The position numbers and the translations under genes are program-made. Of a stretch of DNA of 64,000 nucleotides, positions 8,396-16,680 are shown piece by piece. The DNA lies in assembly GCF_018390695.1 (NCBI RefSeq), contig NZ_JAHBGF010000015.1:1-64000 (forward strand), in the 5' to 3' direction. Below the pieces are notes generated by a model that had not been told where the DNA came from, ran no database searches, and was given only the letters and a program-made list of their open reading frames with translations. Position 1 is the stretch's first letter. Each line of letters starts with the position of its first letter. The stretch is from Ancylobacter sonchi. GTDB lineage: Bacteria; Pseudomonadota; Alphaproteobacteria; Rhizobiales; Xanthobacteraceae.

Positions 8396-9382
8396 ATGTC
8401 GAACCAGCCTCAGGAATCCACTCGGCAACTCTGGTGCGTGGCGCCGAAGTGCTACGAATTAAGGCATGCCCCGCTCGGCAAGCGGCATGCCGACATGCTG
8501 GCCGTGCGGGCGATCGCCTCCTGCATCAGCCGCGGCACGGAGCGTCTGGTGCTGAACGGCTCCGTTCCCGTGAGCGAGCATCAGCGCATGCGCGCGCCGT
8601 TGCAGAAGGGCGAGTTTCCCTTTCCGGTGCAGTATGGCTACCAGAGCGTGGGAATAGTGGAGGCCGGCCCCGACGAATGGCTGGGCCGCGCCGTCTTCGC
8701 CCTTCATCCGCATCAGGATCGCTATCTCCTGCCAATCTCGTCGGCACTGCCGGTGCCTGACGGCGTGCCTCCCGAGCGCGCGACGCTGGCGGCCAACATG
8801 GAGACCGCACTCAATGCGATGTGGGATGCCGGCGCCGGCCCCGGCGACCGCATCACGATCGTCGGCGGCGGGGTCGTCGGCCTGTTGCTGACGGCCCTCG
8901 CCGCGGCCCTGCCGGGCGCGGATGTCACTCTGGTGGATGTGCGACCGGATCGGGCGGAACTCGCCAAAAGCTTCGGTGCGGCGTTCGCCCGGCCCGGCGC
9001 CGTCGGCGACGACGCCGACCTCGTCTTCCATGCCAGCGCAAGCGCTGCCGGCCTGAAGACGGCGCTTGCTGCGGGCGGTTTCGAGGCGAAGATCGTCGAA
9101 GTGAGCTGGTATGGCGACCAAGCTCCACCGGTTCCTCTGGGAGAGAGTTTTCACAGCCGCCGCCTCCAGCTGATCGGCTCGCAGGTCGGTTCCGTATCTC
9201 CCTTGCGGCGGCCGCGCTGGTCGTCCGCACGACGGCTCGCCAAGGCTCTCGCCCTGCTGGATGATGCGCGCTTCGACCAACTGGTCACGCATGTCGTTCC
9301 GTTCGCGCAGGCACCGGCGCGGCTGCCGCAACTGCTGGCCGAAGGGGAGGACGCCTTGGCAATCCTGCTCGATTATCGATGA
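8396..9382 (+). CDS. BchC-like medium-chain dehydrogenase
   Basis: The 328-residue protein belongs to the medium-chain dehydrogenase superfamily. CISRGTERL near 43-51 and the segment ALHPHQDRY near 103 recall bacteriochlorophyllide dehydrogenase BchC and its uncharacterised relatives. A Rossmann nucleotide-binding motif (VGGGVVGLL) is at about 156-164, followed by the acidic D of VTLVDVRP. The GHE zinc motif of classical alcohol dehydrogenases is not visible, so metal use is doubtful. It is the first gene of a plus-strand set of four; the next gene starts nine bases after its stop. With a pterin-synthase-like protein, a glycosyltransferase and a methyltransferase downstream, a role in making a modified small molecule is likely. 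The substrate is unknown. Confidence 0.8.
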   Translation: MSNQPQESTRQLWCVAPKCYELRHAPLGKRHADMLAVRAIASCISRGTERLVLNGSVPVSEHQRMRAPLQKGEFPFPVQYGYQSVGIVEAGPDEWLGRAVFALHPHQDRYLLPISSALPVPDGVPPERATLAANMETALNAMWDAGAGPGDRITIVGGGVVGLLLTALAAALPGADVTLVDVRPDRAELAKSFGAAFARPGAVGDDADLVFHASASAAGLKTALAAGGFEAKIVEVSWYGDQAPPVPLGESFHSRRLQLIGSQVGSVSPLRRPRWSSARRLAKALALLDDARFDQLVTHVVPFAQAPARLPQLLAEGEDALAILLDYR

Positions 9383-9391
9383 AGGGACACC

Positions 9392-9793
9392 ATGTACTGC
9401 GTTGAGGTCCGCGATCGCATCATGATCGCTCATTCTCTGCCCGATCCGTTCTTCGGTCCGGCTCAGGGCCTGCATGGCGCGACCTTCGTGGTCGATGTCG
9501 CTTTCTTTCGCGAGGATCTGACCGACAAGAACGTCGTCGTGGACATCGGCGCCGCTCTCGACGTCCTTCGCACGACGCTGAAGCCGCTCGCCTATCAGAA
9601 CCTGGACACGCTGCCGGATTTCGCGGGGCGGCTCACCACGACCGAATTCCTCGCCCGGTACATCTTCGATACGGTGGCCAAAGCCGCCCGCTCGGGTGCG
9701 CTGGGCGAGGATCGACGCGGACTCTCGAAGATCCGGGTCACGCTCCACGAGACCGATCTCGCGCGCGCCAGCTACGAAGGCAGCCCCGGTTGA
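9392..9793 (+). CDS. PTPS/QueD-like protein with altered active site
   Basis: The 133-residue protein has the fold signature of 6-pyruvoyl-tetrahydropterin synthase/6-carboxytetrahydropterin synthase (T-fold). H14 (IAHSLP) and H28 (LHGATF) match two of the zinc-binding histidines. The third, normally in HGH, is A30. No cysteine stands in the usual catalytic position before H28. The Asp-His pair of the LDHxNL motif is replaced by A67-Y68 in LAYQNLD. D51 and the late glutamate of LHETDLARASY are kept. It therefore probably does not perform the ordinary PTPS or QueD reaction, and may bind or transform a pterin-like compound differently. The glycosyltransferase begins ten bases after its stop. 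Confidence 0.85.
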   Translation: MYCVEVRDRIMIAHSLPDPFFGPAQGLHGATFVVDVAFFREDLTDKNVVVDIGAALDVLRTTLKPLAYQNLDTLPDFAGRLTTTEFLARYIFDTVAKAARSGALGEDRRGLSKIRVTLHETDLARASYEGSPG

Positions 9794-9803
9794 GGAGCGG
9801 CGC

Positions 9804-10847
9804 GTGAGCGGTTTCGCCTTCGCCATTCCGGGCGACATCGACCTCGCCACCGGCGGCTATGGCTATGACCGGCGGGTGATCGCCGAGTGCGGCCGCGCAG
9901 GATGCACTGTGACGCATCTCGCCTTGCCGGACACATTTCCTTTTCCGTCCCCGGAGGACCTCGCGCGGAGCGAGGAACGGCTGAAGGCTCTCCCGGCGGG
10001 GCAGCCACTGCTGATCGACGGGCTGGCGATGGGGGCGCTGCCGGCGTCGCTGCTGCGGGGGCTCGATCGTCCGATCGCGGCACTCGTCCACCATCCGCTA
10101 GCCCTCGAGACCGGCCTCGACAACGGACAGCAGGCACGGCTCATGACCAGCGAACGCGCAGCGCTCTCGATCGCATCGGTCGTCATCGTCACCAGCCCGG
10201 CAACCGCCCGCCTGCTGGAGCGGGACCTCGGTATCGGACGCGACCGGATCGTCGTCGCGGTGCCGGGCAACGACCCCTGTCCGCGTGCCCGCGGAACCGG
10301 CGCCCCGATGCGCCTGCTGAGCGTCGGCGCGGTGATCCCTCGCAAGGCCCATGGCATACTCGTCGACGCACTCGCCCGGCTGGCGGCACTCGACTGGAGC
10401 TGCCGCATTGTCGGTTCCACCGACCGTGACGCGGACGAGGTGCATGCACTGCGTCGCCGGATCGAAACGCACGGGCTTGAAGGCCGCATCACGCTGACGG
10501 GCGCGGTCTCCGAAGGGGCACTCGCGCTGGAATTCGACGCTGCCGATCTTTTCGTCTCGGCCTCGCTCTTCGAAGGCTACGGCATGAGCCTGACCGAAGC
10601 ACTCGCACGCGGGCTCCCCATCGTGGCGACCCGCACCGGCGCGATCCCGGAGACGGTGCCGCCTGAAGCGTCGCTGCTGGCTCCTCCCAACGATGCGGCA
10701 GGCCTCGCCGAGGGCATACGCCTTCTGCATGATCCGGATCGGCGACACGCGATGGCTGAGGCCGCCTGGCGGCGGGCGGAGACGCTGCCGCGCTGGCCAC
10801 GGACCGCCACGACCATCATGGCCACCATGCAGGAGATCGCCCGATGA
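9804..10847 (+). CDS. GT4-family glycosyltransferase
   Basis: The 347-residue protein is a GT-B fold glycosyltransferase. The C-terminal nucleotide-sugar domain has VGAVIPRKAHGILVDAL (about 176-192) and the retaining-enzyme E-x7-E motif, E257-GYGMSLT-E265, followed by RGLPIVATRTGAIPE. The N-terminal part is short. I chose the GTG at 9804, which has GAGGAG seven bases upstream and avoids overlap with the previous gene; the frame stays open further upstream. Its stop overlaps the next start (ATGA at 10844-10847), so translation of the two is coupled. The context suggests it glycosylates a pterin-like or other cofactor-like small molecule rather than a cell-wall polymer; this is inference. Confidence 0.88.
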   Translation: MSGFAFAIPGDIDLATGGYGYDRRVIAECGRAGCTVTHLALPDTFPFPSPEDLARSEERLKALPAGQPLLIDGLAMGALPASLLRGLDRPIAALVHHPLALETGLDNGQQARLMTSERAALSIASVVIVTSPATARLLERDLGIGRDRIVVAVPGNDPCPRARGTGAPMRLLSVGAVIPRKAHGILVDALARLAALDWSCRIVGSTDRDADEVHALRRRIETHGLEGRITLTGAVSEGALALEFDAADLFVSASLFEGYGMSLTEALARGLPIVATRTGAIPETVPPEASLLAPPNDAAGLAEGIRLLHDPDRRHAMAEAAWRRAETLPRWPRTATTIMATMQEIAR

Positions 10848-11680
10848 GCAGCTTCGATGCTGACTGGCTGGCGATGCGCGAGCCGGTCGACCATGCGTCC
10901 CGGAATAGCGAACTCGCCGCAAAGGTCCGCGACCATTTCGCGGGGCGCTCGTCCCTCACCGTCGTCGATCTCGGGTGCGGCACAGGCTCGAACCTGCGCG
11001 CACTGGCACCCTCGCTACCATCCCTTCAGCACTGGCATCTGATCGACGGCGATTCCGGCCTGCTGACGCAGGCACGAGACCGTCTCGCCGGCTGGGCCGA
11101 CAGTGCCAGCCCGGCCGCCGAGGGCGTCCGGTTGCACAAGGACGGACGCCGGATCGACGTCAGCTTCGAATGCGCCGACCTCAACATTCGCGATCTTGAG
11201 TTCAGCGATATCGGCGGCGAACTGGTGACGGCGGCGGCGCTGTTCGACCTCGTGTCGCGCGATTGGCTGCAGCGGCTCGTCGCCGGTTTGGCAAGACGGG
11301 GCGTCCCCCTCTACTCCGTGCTGAATTATGACGGCGCGGCCCGATGGCAGCCCGAGGCGCCCCTCGACATGTGCGTGGTCGCGGCGTTCAACCGCCACCA
11401 GCGCACGGACAAGGGATTCGGGCCGGCGCTGGGACCGACGGCCAGCGAAGCGCTGGCAAAACTGCTGTCGCAGCACGGTTATTCCACATGCAGAGGCGAC
11501 AGCCCCTGGCAGCTTGCGACACGAGAAGCTGGCCTGATTGCTGCCCTTGCCGACGGCTTTGCCCGGGCTGCTGCCGAGATCGAACCGGAAGCGCGGGACG
11601 CCTTTGCGCAATGGGCTGTGGCACGAAGCAAGGCCGCGGCAGCGACGATCGGACACCAGGACGTCTTCGCGACGGCCTGA
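10844..11680 (+). CDS. Class I SAM-dependent methyltransferase
   Basis: The 278-residue protein carries the SAM-binding motif I, VVDLGCGTGSN, at 40-50. An acidic motif II follows at about 68-72 (LIDGDSG), and CADLNIRD near 111-118 is in motif III position. The acceptor is unknown. Its start overlaps the glycosyltransferase stop, which ties it firmly to that gene, so it probably methylates the same product or its precursor. It converges with the cytochrome b561 gene 19 bases further on, leaving little room for a terminator. Confidence 0.88.
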   Translation: MSSFDADWLAMREPVDHASRNSELAAKVRDHFAGRSSLTVVDLGCGTGSNLRALAPSLPSLQHWHLIDGDSGLLTQARDRLAGWADSASPAAEGVRLHKDGRRIDVSFECADLNIRDLEFSDIGGELVTAAALFDLVSRDWLQRLVAGLARRGVPLYSVLNYDGAARWQPEAPLDMCVVAAFNRHQRTDKGFGPALGPTASEALAKLLSQHGYSTCRGDSPWQLATREAGLIAALADGFARAAAEIEPEARDAFAQWAVARSKAAAATIGHQDVFATA

Positions 11681-11699
11681 TCACGCGGTTACGCCGCCT

Positions 11700-12275
11700 T
11701 CAACGCAGCGGCCACATCCGCCGCAGGACGCCGTCACGCCGGATGAAGCGATGGTAGAGCGCCGCAGCGATATGAACCGCCGCGAGAAGTCCCAAGGTCT
11801 GCGCCAGCAGGCCATGAACGCCCAGAATGCGGTTCGCCAGCGCCTGATCGGCCGGAAGGATGGATGGGAGATCGAACAACCCGAAGACATCAAGCGCGGG
11901 ATAGGCCGAGATTCCAGCCCAGCCCAGCAGCGGTACGACAAGCAGCAGCATATAGAGCACGACATGGACTGCGTGCGAGACGATGCGCTCCAGCGCCGTG
12001 AGAGTCGCCACCGGCGGCGGCGCGCCGCGCCGAAGTCTCACCAGCACACGCAGCAAGATCAGCCAAAGCACGAAAAAGCCGAGCAATTTGTGCAGGCTGT
12101 AGAGCGAGCCTGTCTCAGCGTCGAAATTGGTCGCCTCGCCACGCGCGACCATGTACAGCCCCAGCGGAATCTGACACACGACAAAGCCTGCGATGACCCA
12201 GTGCAGCATCCGCGCGGCAAAGCTGTAGCGGGCGAGTTCGGCGGGTGGCGCGCCGCCCCTCTCAGAGAACGACAT
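11700..12275 (-). CDS. Cytochrome b561-type membrane protein
   Basis: The 191-residue protein is predicted to cross the membrane four times (about 22-42, 58-80, 101-122, 152-175) and to bind two b-type haems. Candidate axial histidines are H25 (MLHW), H62 (SLHKL), H101/H104 (SHAVH), H154, H168 and H175. The family transfers electrons from the quinone pool or a small reductant to a partner enzyme. It lies 18 bases downstream of the RibD-like reductase on the same strand, so the pair may be an operon. It may supply electrons to an oxidation step of the neighbouring pathway, or it may be an independent superoxide/quinol cytochrome. Confidence 0.88.
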   Translation of the reverse strand: MSFSERGGAPPAELARYSFAARMLHWVIAGFVVCQIPLGLYMVARGEATNFDAETGSLYSLHKLLGFFVLWLILLRVLVRLRRGAPPPVATLTALERIVSHAVHVVLYMLLLVVPLLGWAGISAYPALDVFGLFDLPSILPADQALANRILGVHGLLAQTLGLLAAVHIAAALYHRFIRRDGVLRRMWPLR

Positions 12276-12293
12276 CCGTCCTTCCCCCCTCGA

Positions 12294-13028
12294 TCACGTA
12301 TGCAGGTCGCAATCGTAGAGAATATTGCCGTCATCGAGAAGATAACTCTGAGCGCGCGGTCTCAGTGCTTCATCGAGTTCGTCGATGGGCTTGAGGTTTA
12401 GGCCCGGCCGCCCCGATCCCAGAATGATCGGAGCGAGGCAAATATGTATCCGGTTCACCAGCCTGGCATCGATGAACCGCGAGATCGTCGAGGAGCCGCC
12501 TTCGATCAGGATGATCCGATGACCGCGCGCAGCTAGTGCCGCAATCAGACGGGCCGGCTCGAAAATGTCGGGGTCATGGTCGGTGCCGATGCGTTCAACC
12601 TCGTCCGGCCATCCCTGCATGTTCTCCGAAAACACGATGCGGTCACAACCATCCGCCCGCAGCCATTTGGACCCGCGCGAGGAACGACCCGTGCGATCGA
12701 TCACGGCCCGCGCCGGACTGCGCCCCGGAACCCGCCGCGTGGTGAGTTGCGGGTCGTCGGCGATGATCGTGCCGACGCCGACGACAACCACGTCGGCAAG
12801 CGCGCGCAATCGATGCAGATGATCCATGCCGGAGCAACCGTTGATGTCCCGCGATTTCCCCGTCGGCGTGGCAATCCGCCCGTCGAGCGATTGCCCCAAC
12901 TGGGCAATGACGAACGGCGATGCCCGATGCTGCCGAAGCGGTTCAAAGAGGGCGGAAAGCGGATCGATCGGCATTTCGCGACGATTCAAGGGGAGCTCCC
13001 GCGCATGGTTGTTCGGGTCTCGGCGCAT
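12294..13028 (-). CDS. RibD C-terminal-type pyrimidine reductase
   Basis: The reductase domain is complete: QLGQSLDGRIATPTGKS, the adjacent GMDHLHRLRALADVVVVGVG, DDPQLTTR, and the C-terminal LIEGGSSTISRF with APIILGSG. This matches the NADPH-dependent reductase half of RibD. The N-terminal deaminase half of bifunctional RibD is absent. Such stand-alone RibD_C/DHFR-fold proteins reduce riboflavin-pathway intermediates or act in other pathways. The start is taken at the ATG at 13028 (244 residues); a second ATG at 12974 would give 226. The frame remains open upstream to 13388, but that part belongs to a DUF2063 relic. Next to the PTPS-like gene set it supports a pteridine- or flavin-related product. 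Confidence 0.85.
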   Translation of the reverse strand: MRRDPNNHARELPLNRREMPIDPLSALFEPLRQHRASPFVIAQLGQSLDGRIATPTGKSRDINGCSGMDHLHRLRALADVVVVGVGTIIADDPQLTTRRVPGRSPARAVIDRTGRSSRGSKWLRADGCDRIVFSENMQGWPDEVERIGTDHDPDIFEPARLIAALAARGHRIILIEGGSSTISRFIDARLVNRIHICLAPIILGSGRPGLNLKPIDELDEALRPRAQSYLLDDGNILYDCDLHT

Positions 13029-13178
13029 GCGGTCTACCCCCGGACTGTGCTGTTCGAGCGAGGCACACCTATTACATAGGTCTGAACCTTCGGAATGGTG
13101 CAATGGGAGAGGTCTTGAATGACCGGCAGCGTGAGAGCGGGCAGCGGCCTCTCGCGCCTGTTCGGCCGCCCGCCCCCG

Positions 13179-13528
13179 ACCGGACGGCCAGAAGACGGCG
13201 GCGATGGAGATGCGGGCGATCCGTGCAGTCAGGTCGTGCGGGATACTATCGAGATCAAAGCTCTCGGCGTCGGCGACCGCGGCAAGCGCGGCTTCGCCCA
13301 ATGGCGTGCCTTGCGACCACGCGAAGAGAAACGCCACGTCGCCGGAGCGAAGCCGATACACATCGACGGTCGAGCGAGGGCGCACCACGAGGACGCCCTC
13401 ACCCTTCCACGTACGATCGGCCCCAGCTCAATCCCGCCGGCCTTCGTCTCCCAAATGGTCGCCGTAGGACAGGCCGAGCGCAGCACGCAGAAGGACGGGT
13501 GGAGACCCCGAGCCTTGAGCTCGGCTGA
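13179..13528 (-). pseudogene. Frameshifted DUF2063 (HvfC/BufC-type) gene remnant
   Basis: Two minus-strand frames together give the C-terminal half of a DUF2063 protein. One frame (about 13433-13504) reads GLHPSFCVLRSACPTATIWE, the family's LHPS...LRS...IW motif. The other (13406 down to 13179) reads GVLVVRPRSTVDVYRL, then FLFAWSQGTPLGEAA and FDLDSIPHDLTARI. The shift lies between 13433 and 13406. In the family this part follows an N-terminal putative DNA-binding domain, usually in operons with DUF692 and DoxX proteins; I could not find those here. The second frame runs into the RibD-like gene without a stop. Nothing else recognisable occupies 13029-13178 or 13529-13824. Confidence 0.7.
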
Positions 13529-13824
13529 CAAGTCCCCCCGCCATTCTGCTGACGATTCGGGCGAGCGGCACAATCGGCCGCAGAGCCCGCCCATAACAAA
13601 TGGCCGGCTTCGGTCACTACCTGTTCAGTCCCGGCATCGGTTGATCCGAGGTTCGGCAGCAGCAAGAACAGGACGGCGTATCGCGGCCGCCGCTGCCTGA
13701 TGAGCCTTTCCCTGGGCAGCACGTAGGGAGACTTATCGGCACCCGATTTCCGTGAGCAGCAGTCCCAAGACGGTGAAGGCTCCGGGATCCCCAAACCTGC
13801 TGCGTGACGGACAGGCCGGCTACC

Positions 13825-14679
13825 TCAACCCGCCTTCCTCCACCCCACCACGCTCTGTCGCTGCTCGCCGAGGCCCTCGATGCCGAGGGTCATCACATCC
13901 CCCTCCTTCAAATAGACGGGAGGCTTCATACCCAGCGCGACGCCGGGCGGCGTGCCGGTAGTGATGATGTCGCCCGGATCGAGCCGAATGAACTCCGACA
14001 CATAGGCGATGACCGTCGCGATATCGAAGATCATGGTGGAAGTGGAGCCCGTCTGCCGGCGACGGCCATTGACGTCGAGCCACATGGACAGCTTCTGGAC
14101 ATCGCCAATCTCCTCCGGGGTCACCAGCCAGGGACCGAGCGGCCCGAAGGTCGGGGCGCTCTTGCCCTTCACCCACTGGCCATTGCGCTCGATCTGGAAT
14201 TCGCGCTCGGATACATCGTTGCAGATGCAGAAGCCCGCGACATGCCGCAGGGCCTCGGACCGGGCTATGCAGGAACCGCCGGCGCCGATCACGATGGCGA
14301 TCTCGACCTCCCAGTCGAGCTTGGTCGAGCCGCGCGGCAGCATCACGTCGTCATCCGGCCCGACGATGCAATTGGGCGCCTTGCTGAAGATCACCGGCTC
14401 GGACGGGATTTCCGCGCCGGTCTCGGCCGCGTGATCGGCATAGTTCAGGCCGATCGCGATGAAGTTGCCGGGGCGGCCGACCGGCGCGCCCAGGCGCGGC
14501 GTGCCGGGCACCAGAGGCAGTTCCTCGACCGGAATGGCGGCGATGCGGGCCAGGGAGGCCGGCAGCAGCGCGTCGCCGGCCAGATCGGGCACGATCCCGC
14601 CGAGATCACGGATCTTACCGGCGGCCTCGTAGAGACCCGGCCTCTCCTGGCCGGCGTCTCCGAAACGCACGAGTTTCAT
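13825..14679 (-). CDS. Fumarylacetoacetate hydrolase-family protein
   Basis: The 284-residue protein is a complete FAH-superfamily enzyme, which cleaves C-C or C-O bonds in diketo or ureido acids with a divalent metal. Seen are the substrate loop IGLNYADHAAETG (about 77-89), the metal-binding region DWEVEIAIVIG near 121-131, NDVSEREFQ near 154, and the C-terminal ITTGTPPGVALGM. Length and motifs match the 2,4-diketo-3-deoxy-fuconate/rhamnonate hydrolase and ureidoglycolate lyase-like branch. Placed last behind a CUT2 transporter, and near a lactonase-like amidohydrolase (26257-27153), it may cleave a diketo acid at the end of the pathway. The exact substrate is not readable. Confidence 0.88.
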   Translation of the reverse strand: MKLVRFGDAGQERPGLYEAAGKIRDLGGIVPDLAGDALLPASLARIAAIPVEELPLVPGTPRLGAPVGRPGNFIAIGLNYADHAAETGAEIPSEPVIFSKAPNCIVGPDDDVMLPRGSTKLDWEVEIAIVIGAGGSCIARSEALRHVAGFCICNDVSEREFQIERNGQWVKGKSAPTFGPLGPWLVTPEEIGDVQKLSMWLDVNGRRRQTGSTSTMIFDIATVIAYVSEFIRLDPGDIITTGTPPGVALGMKPPVYLKEGDVMTLGIEGLGEQRQSVVGWRKAG

Positions 14680-14773
14680 GGATGGCTTCTCACGACAGGC
14701 GGCATGAACACGGCTCCCCGGGGGCCGCCACCGCCCGCGTAGCCCGATGACGTTTCCGGCCGAGGCCGGAGCG

Positions 14774-15706
14774 TCATACCCATTTCAGAATGCGGTCGAG
14801 CAGCAGGAAGGCGAGCAGCGTCGAGCCCAGAATGATCTGCCGGCCGGCCTCGGCCATCTGCAGCGCCGTCAGCAGGCTGATGAGCACCGTCATGATCACC
14901 GCGGCGCAGACCACGCCGAGATAGGGCGCCCGCCCACCTTCGAGAGCCACGCCGCCAATGGCGGCGACCACCACGCTGGTCAGGACATAGGCGTTGCCCA
15001 GCCCGAGGAAGGCCTGGCTGACATAGCCGGTGAGCAGCGCTCCCGACAGGCCGGCGATGCCTCCGCTGAGCGCATAGGCCAGCCCCCGGAAGAAGCGCGT
15101 ATTCGTGCCGCTGAGATAGGCCGTCACGGGATTGGAACCCGTCGCGCGCAGGCGCACCCCCCAGAACGAGTGCAGGAACCACAGCGCCGCCACCGTCAGC
15201 GCGCCCCAGACGATCAGGATGTTCGGCACGCCGGCACTCGTCAGCGCGGCGATGCTGACAAGGGCGGGGCTCGCGGCGATCGCCGGATGCAGCTGCGACA
15301 CCGCGAGAACGAGGCCGCCATCGATCACGCTCGCACTGGCCAGCGTCGCCACCAGCGGCGGGACGCCGAGCCCGGCGATGCCGAGACCATTCAAGGAGCC
15401 GGCAAGCAGCCCCGCGGCGGTGGCGACGAGGATGGCCGCCGCCGTATTGCCGTCGGTCAGCGCCAGCGTCGACGTGCCGACGAAGGCGCCCAGCGTGGCC
15501 ACCGCACCGACCGAGAGATCCAGCCCCTGTCCGCCGGTTGCGATCACCACGGTCTGGCACAGGCCGAACAGGCCGAGGAAAGCCGCGATTTTCAGCTGGT
15601 TGGCGATCTGGGCGGAGCCGATGAAGCCCGGCAGGACCATCTGGCCGATGGCGAAGAGCGCCAGCAGCACGCCGATCAGCATGGGAATCCGTACCGTCGA
15701 TTTCAT
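14774..15706 (-). CDS. CUT2 sugar-type ABC transporter permease (RbsC-like)
   Basis: The 310-residue inner-membrane permease has about eight to ten hydrophobic helices. It carries the family motif GQGLDLSVGAVATLG near 59-73 and the late GGVALEGGRAPYLGV coupling region. I chose the ATG at 15706 (MKSTVRIP) over a TTG at 15742 that would overlap the previous gene; GGGAC lies nine bases upstream. It pairs with the second permease 15739-16680 to form the heteromeric channel of the importer. Confidence 0.92.
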   Translation of the reverse strand: MKSTVRIPMLIGVLLALFAIGQMVLPGFIGSAQIANQLKIAAFLGLFGLCQTVVIATGGQGLDLSVGAVATLGAFVGTSTLALTDGNTAAAILVATAAGLLAGSLNGLGIAGLGVPPLVATLASASVIDGGLVLAVSQLHPAIAASPALVSIAALTSAGVPNILIVWGALTVAALWFLHSFWGVRLRATGSNPVTAYLSGTNTRFFRGLAYALSGGIAGLSGALLTGYVSQAFLGLGNAYVLTSVVVAAIGGVALEGGRAPYLGVVCAAVIMTVLISLLTALQMAEAGRQIILGSTLLAFLLLDRILKWV

Positions 15707-15738
15707 AGGGTTGTCCCATATGGCAGCAGGCCGCGACC

Positions 15739-16680
15739 TCAACGGGCCGTGCGCTGCTCGAAGACGATGAAGCCGAGCGCGCCGACGACGATCAGACCCT
15801 TGGTGAATTCCTGCCAGGAACTGGGAATCCCGGCGAAATAGATGACATTGCCGATCACCCCGAGCACGACGGCGCCCAGAAGCGCGCCCCAGGGCGACCC
15901 TTTCCCGCCTCGCAGCGATATGCCGCCGATGACGCAGGCGGCGATCGAGCCCAGGGTGTAGCTCTGCGCCAGCCGCGCATCCCCCGACAGGGTCTGCGCG
16001 GAAATCGCGACCGCCGAGAGGAAGACGAAGAACCAGGCCAGGAGATAGGCGCCGAGCCGGACCCGGATGAGCGAGATGCCGGCCTGGAAGACGGCAGCCG
16101 GACTAGATCCCGTCACGACGATCCAACGCCCGACGCGATGCCGGCTGACCAGCATCCACAGGGCCATGGCGCCGGCAATGACCAGCAGCGGGACGGGCAC
16201 CCCGGCCACCGTTGCGTAATAGGCGTCGCCGATGGCCTCGCCGACGGCGCCGCCGGGCTGGGGCATGATCGCCAGCGCGCCGCCGAACCACAGCGCGCTG
16301 GTCGCGAAGGTGGCGATGAGCGAGGGAAGCCCGAGCACCGCGACCAGCACGCCATTGGTCGCGCCGAGCAGGAGCGCCACACCCAGCGTGGCGGCCAGCT
16401 GGCCGGGCACGCCGCCGAGGCTGTACGGCGCGAAGCTGGCGAGCAGGCAGTTCAACAGCGACACGCCCGCCCCCATCGACAGGTCGAGCTCCCGGTTCAG
16501 GATCACGATGGCCTGCGCGACCGACACCAGGATGAGCGGGGCGAGCGAGGCGAGATTGCTGGCGATCGACGACGCGTCGAAAAAGCTGGGCTGGAGCCAG
16601 GCATTGACCGCGACGATGACGGCCGACATGCCGAGCACGGGAACGAGGCCGTTCTGCTTCAACGAGGTCGCGGGCGTCAT
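15739..16680 (-). CDS. CUT2 sugar-type ABC transporter permease (RbsC-like)
   Basis: The 313-residue membrane protein is the first of two permeases in this importer. It shows the conserved ILNRELDLSMGAGVSLLN segment near 61-78 and the GGISLRGGKGSPWGA motif near 255-269 that contacts the ATPase. Its start overlaps the stop of the ATP-binding gene by four bases (ATGA type), showing translational coupling. Having two different permeases, like AraH/RbsC pairs of autoinducer-2 or rhamnose importers, is a variant of the CUT2 class. Confidence 0.92.
   Translation of the reverse strand: MTPATSLKQNGLVPVLGMSAVIVAVNAWLQPSFFDASSIASNLASLAPLILVSVAQAIVILNRELDLSMGAGVSLLNCLLASFAPYSLGGVPGQLAATLGVALLLGATNGVLVAVLGLPSLIATFATSALWFGGALAIMPQPGGAVGEAIGDAYYATVAGVPVPLLVIAGAMALWMLVSRHRVGRWIVVTGSSPAAVFQAGISLIRVRLGAYLLAWFFVFLSAVAISAQTLSGDARLAQSYTLGSIAACVIGGISLRGGKGSPWGALLGAVVLGVIGNVIYFAGIPSSWQEFTKGLIVVGALGFIVFEQRTAR

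Noticed and set aside
9392-9793. Calling the PTPS-like gene queD
   Set aside because: The catalytic cysteine, one zinc histidine and the Asp-His pair are missing, and no other queuosine gene is near.
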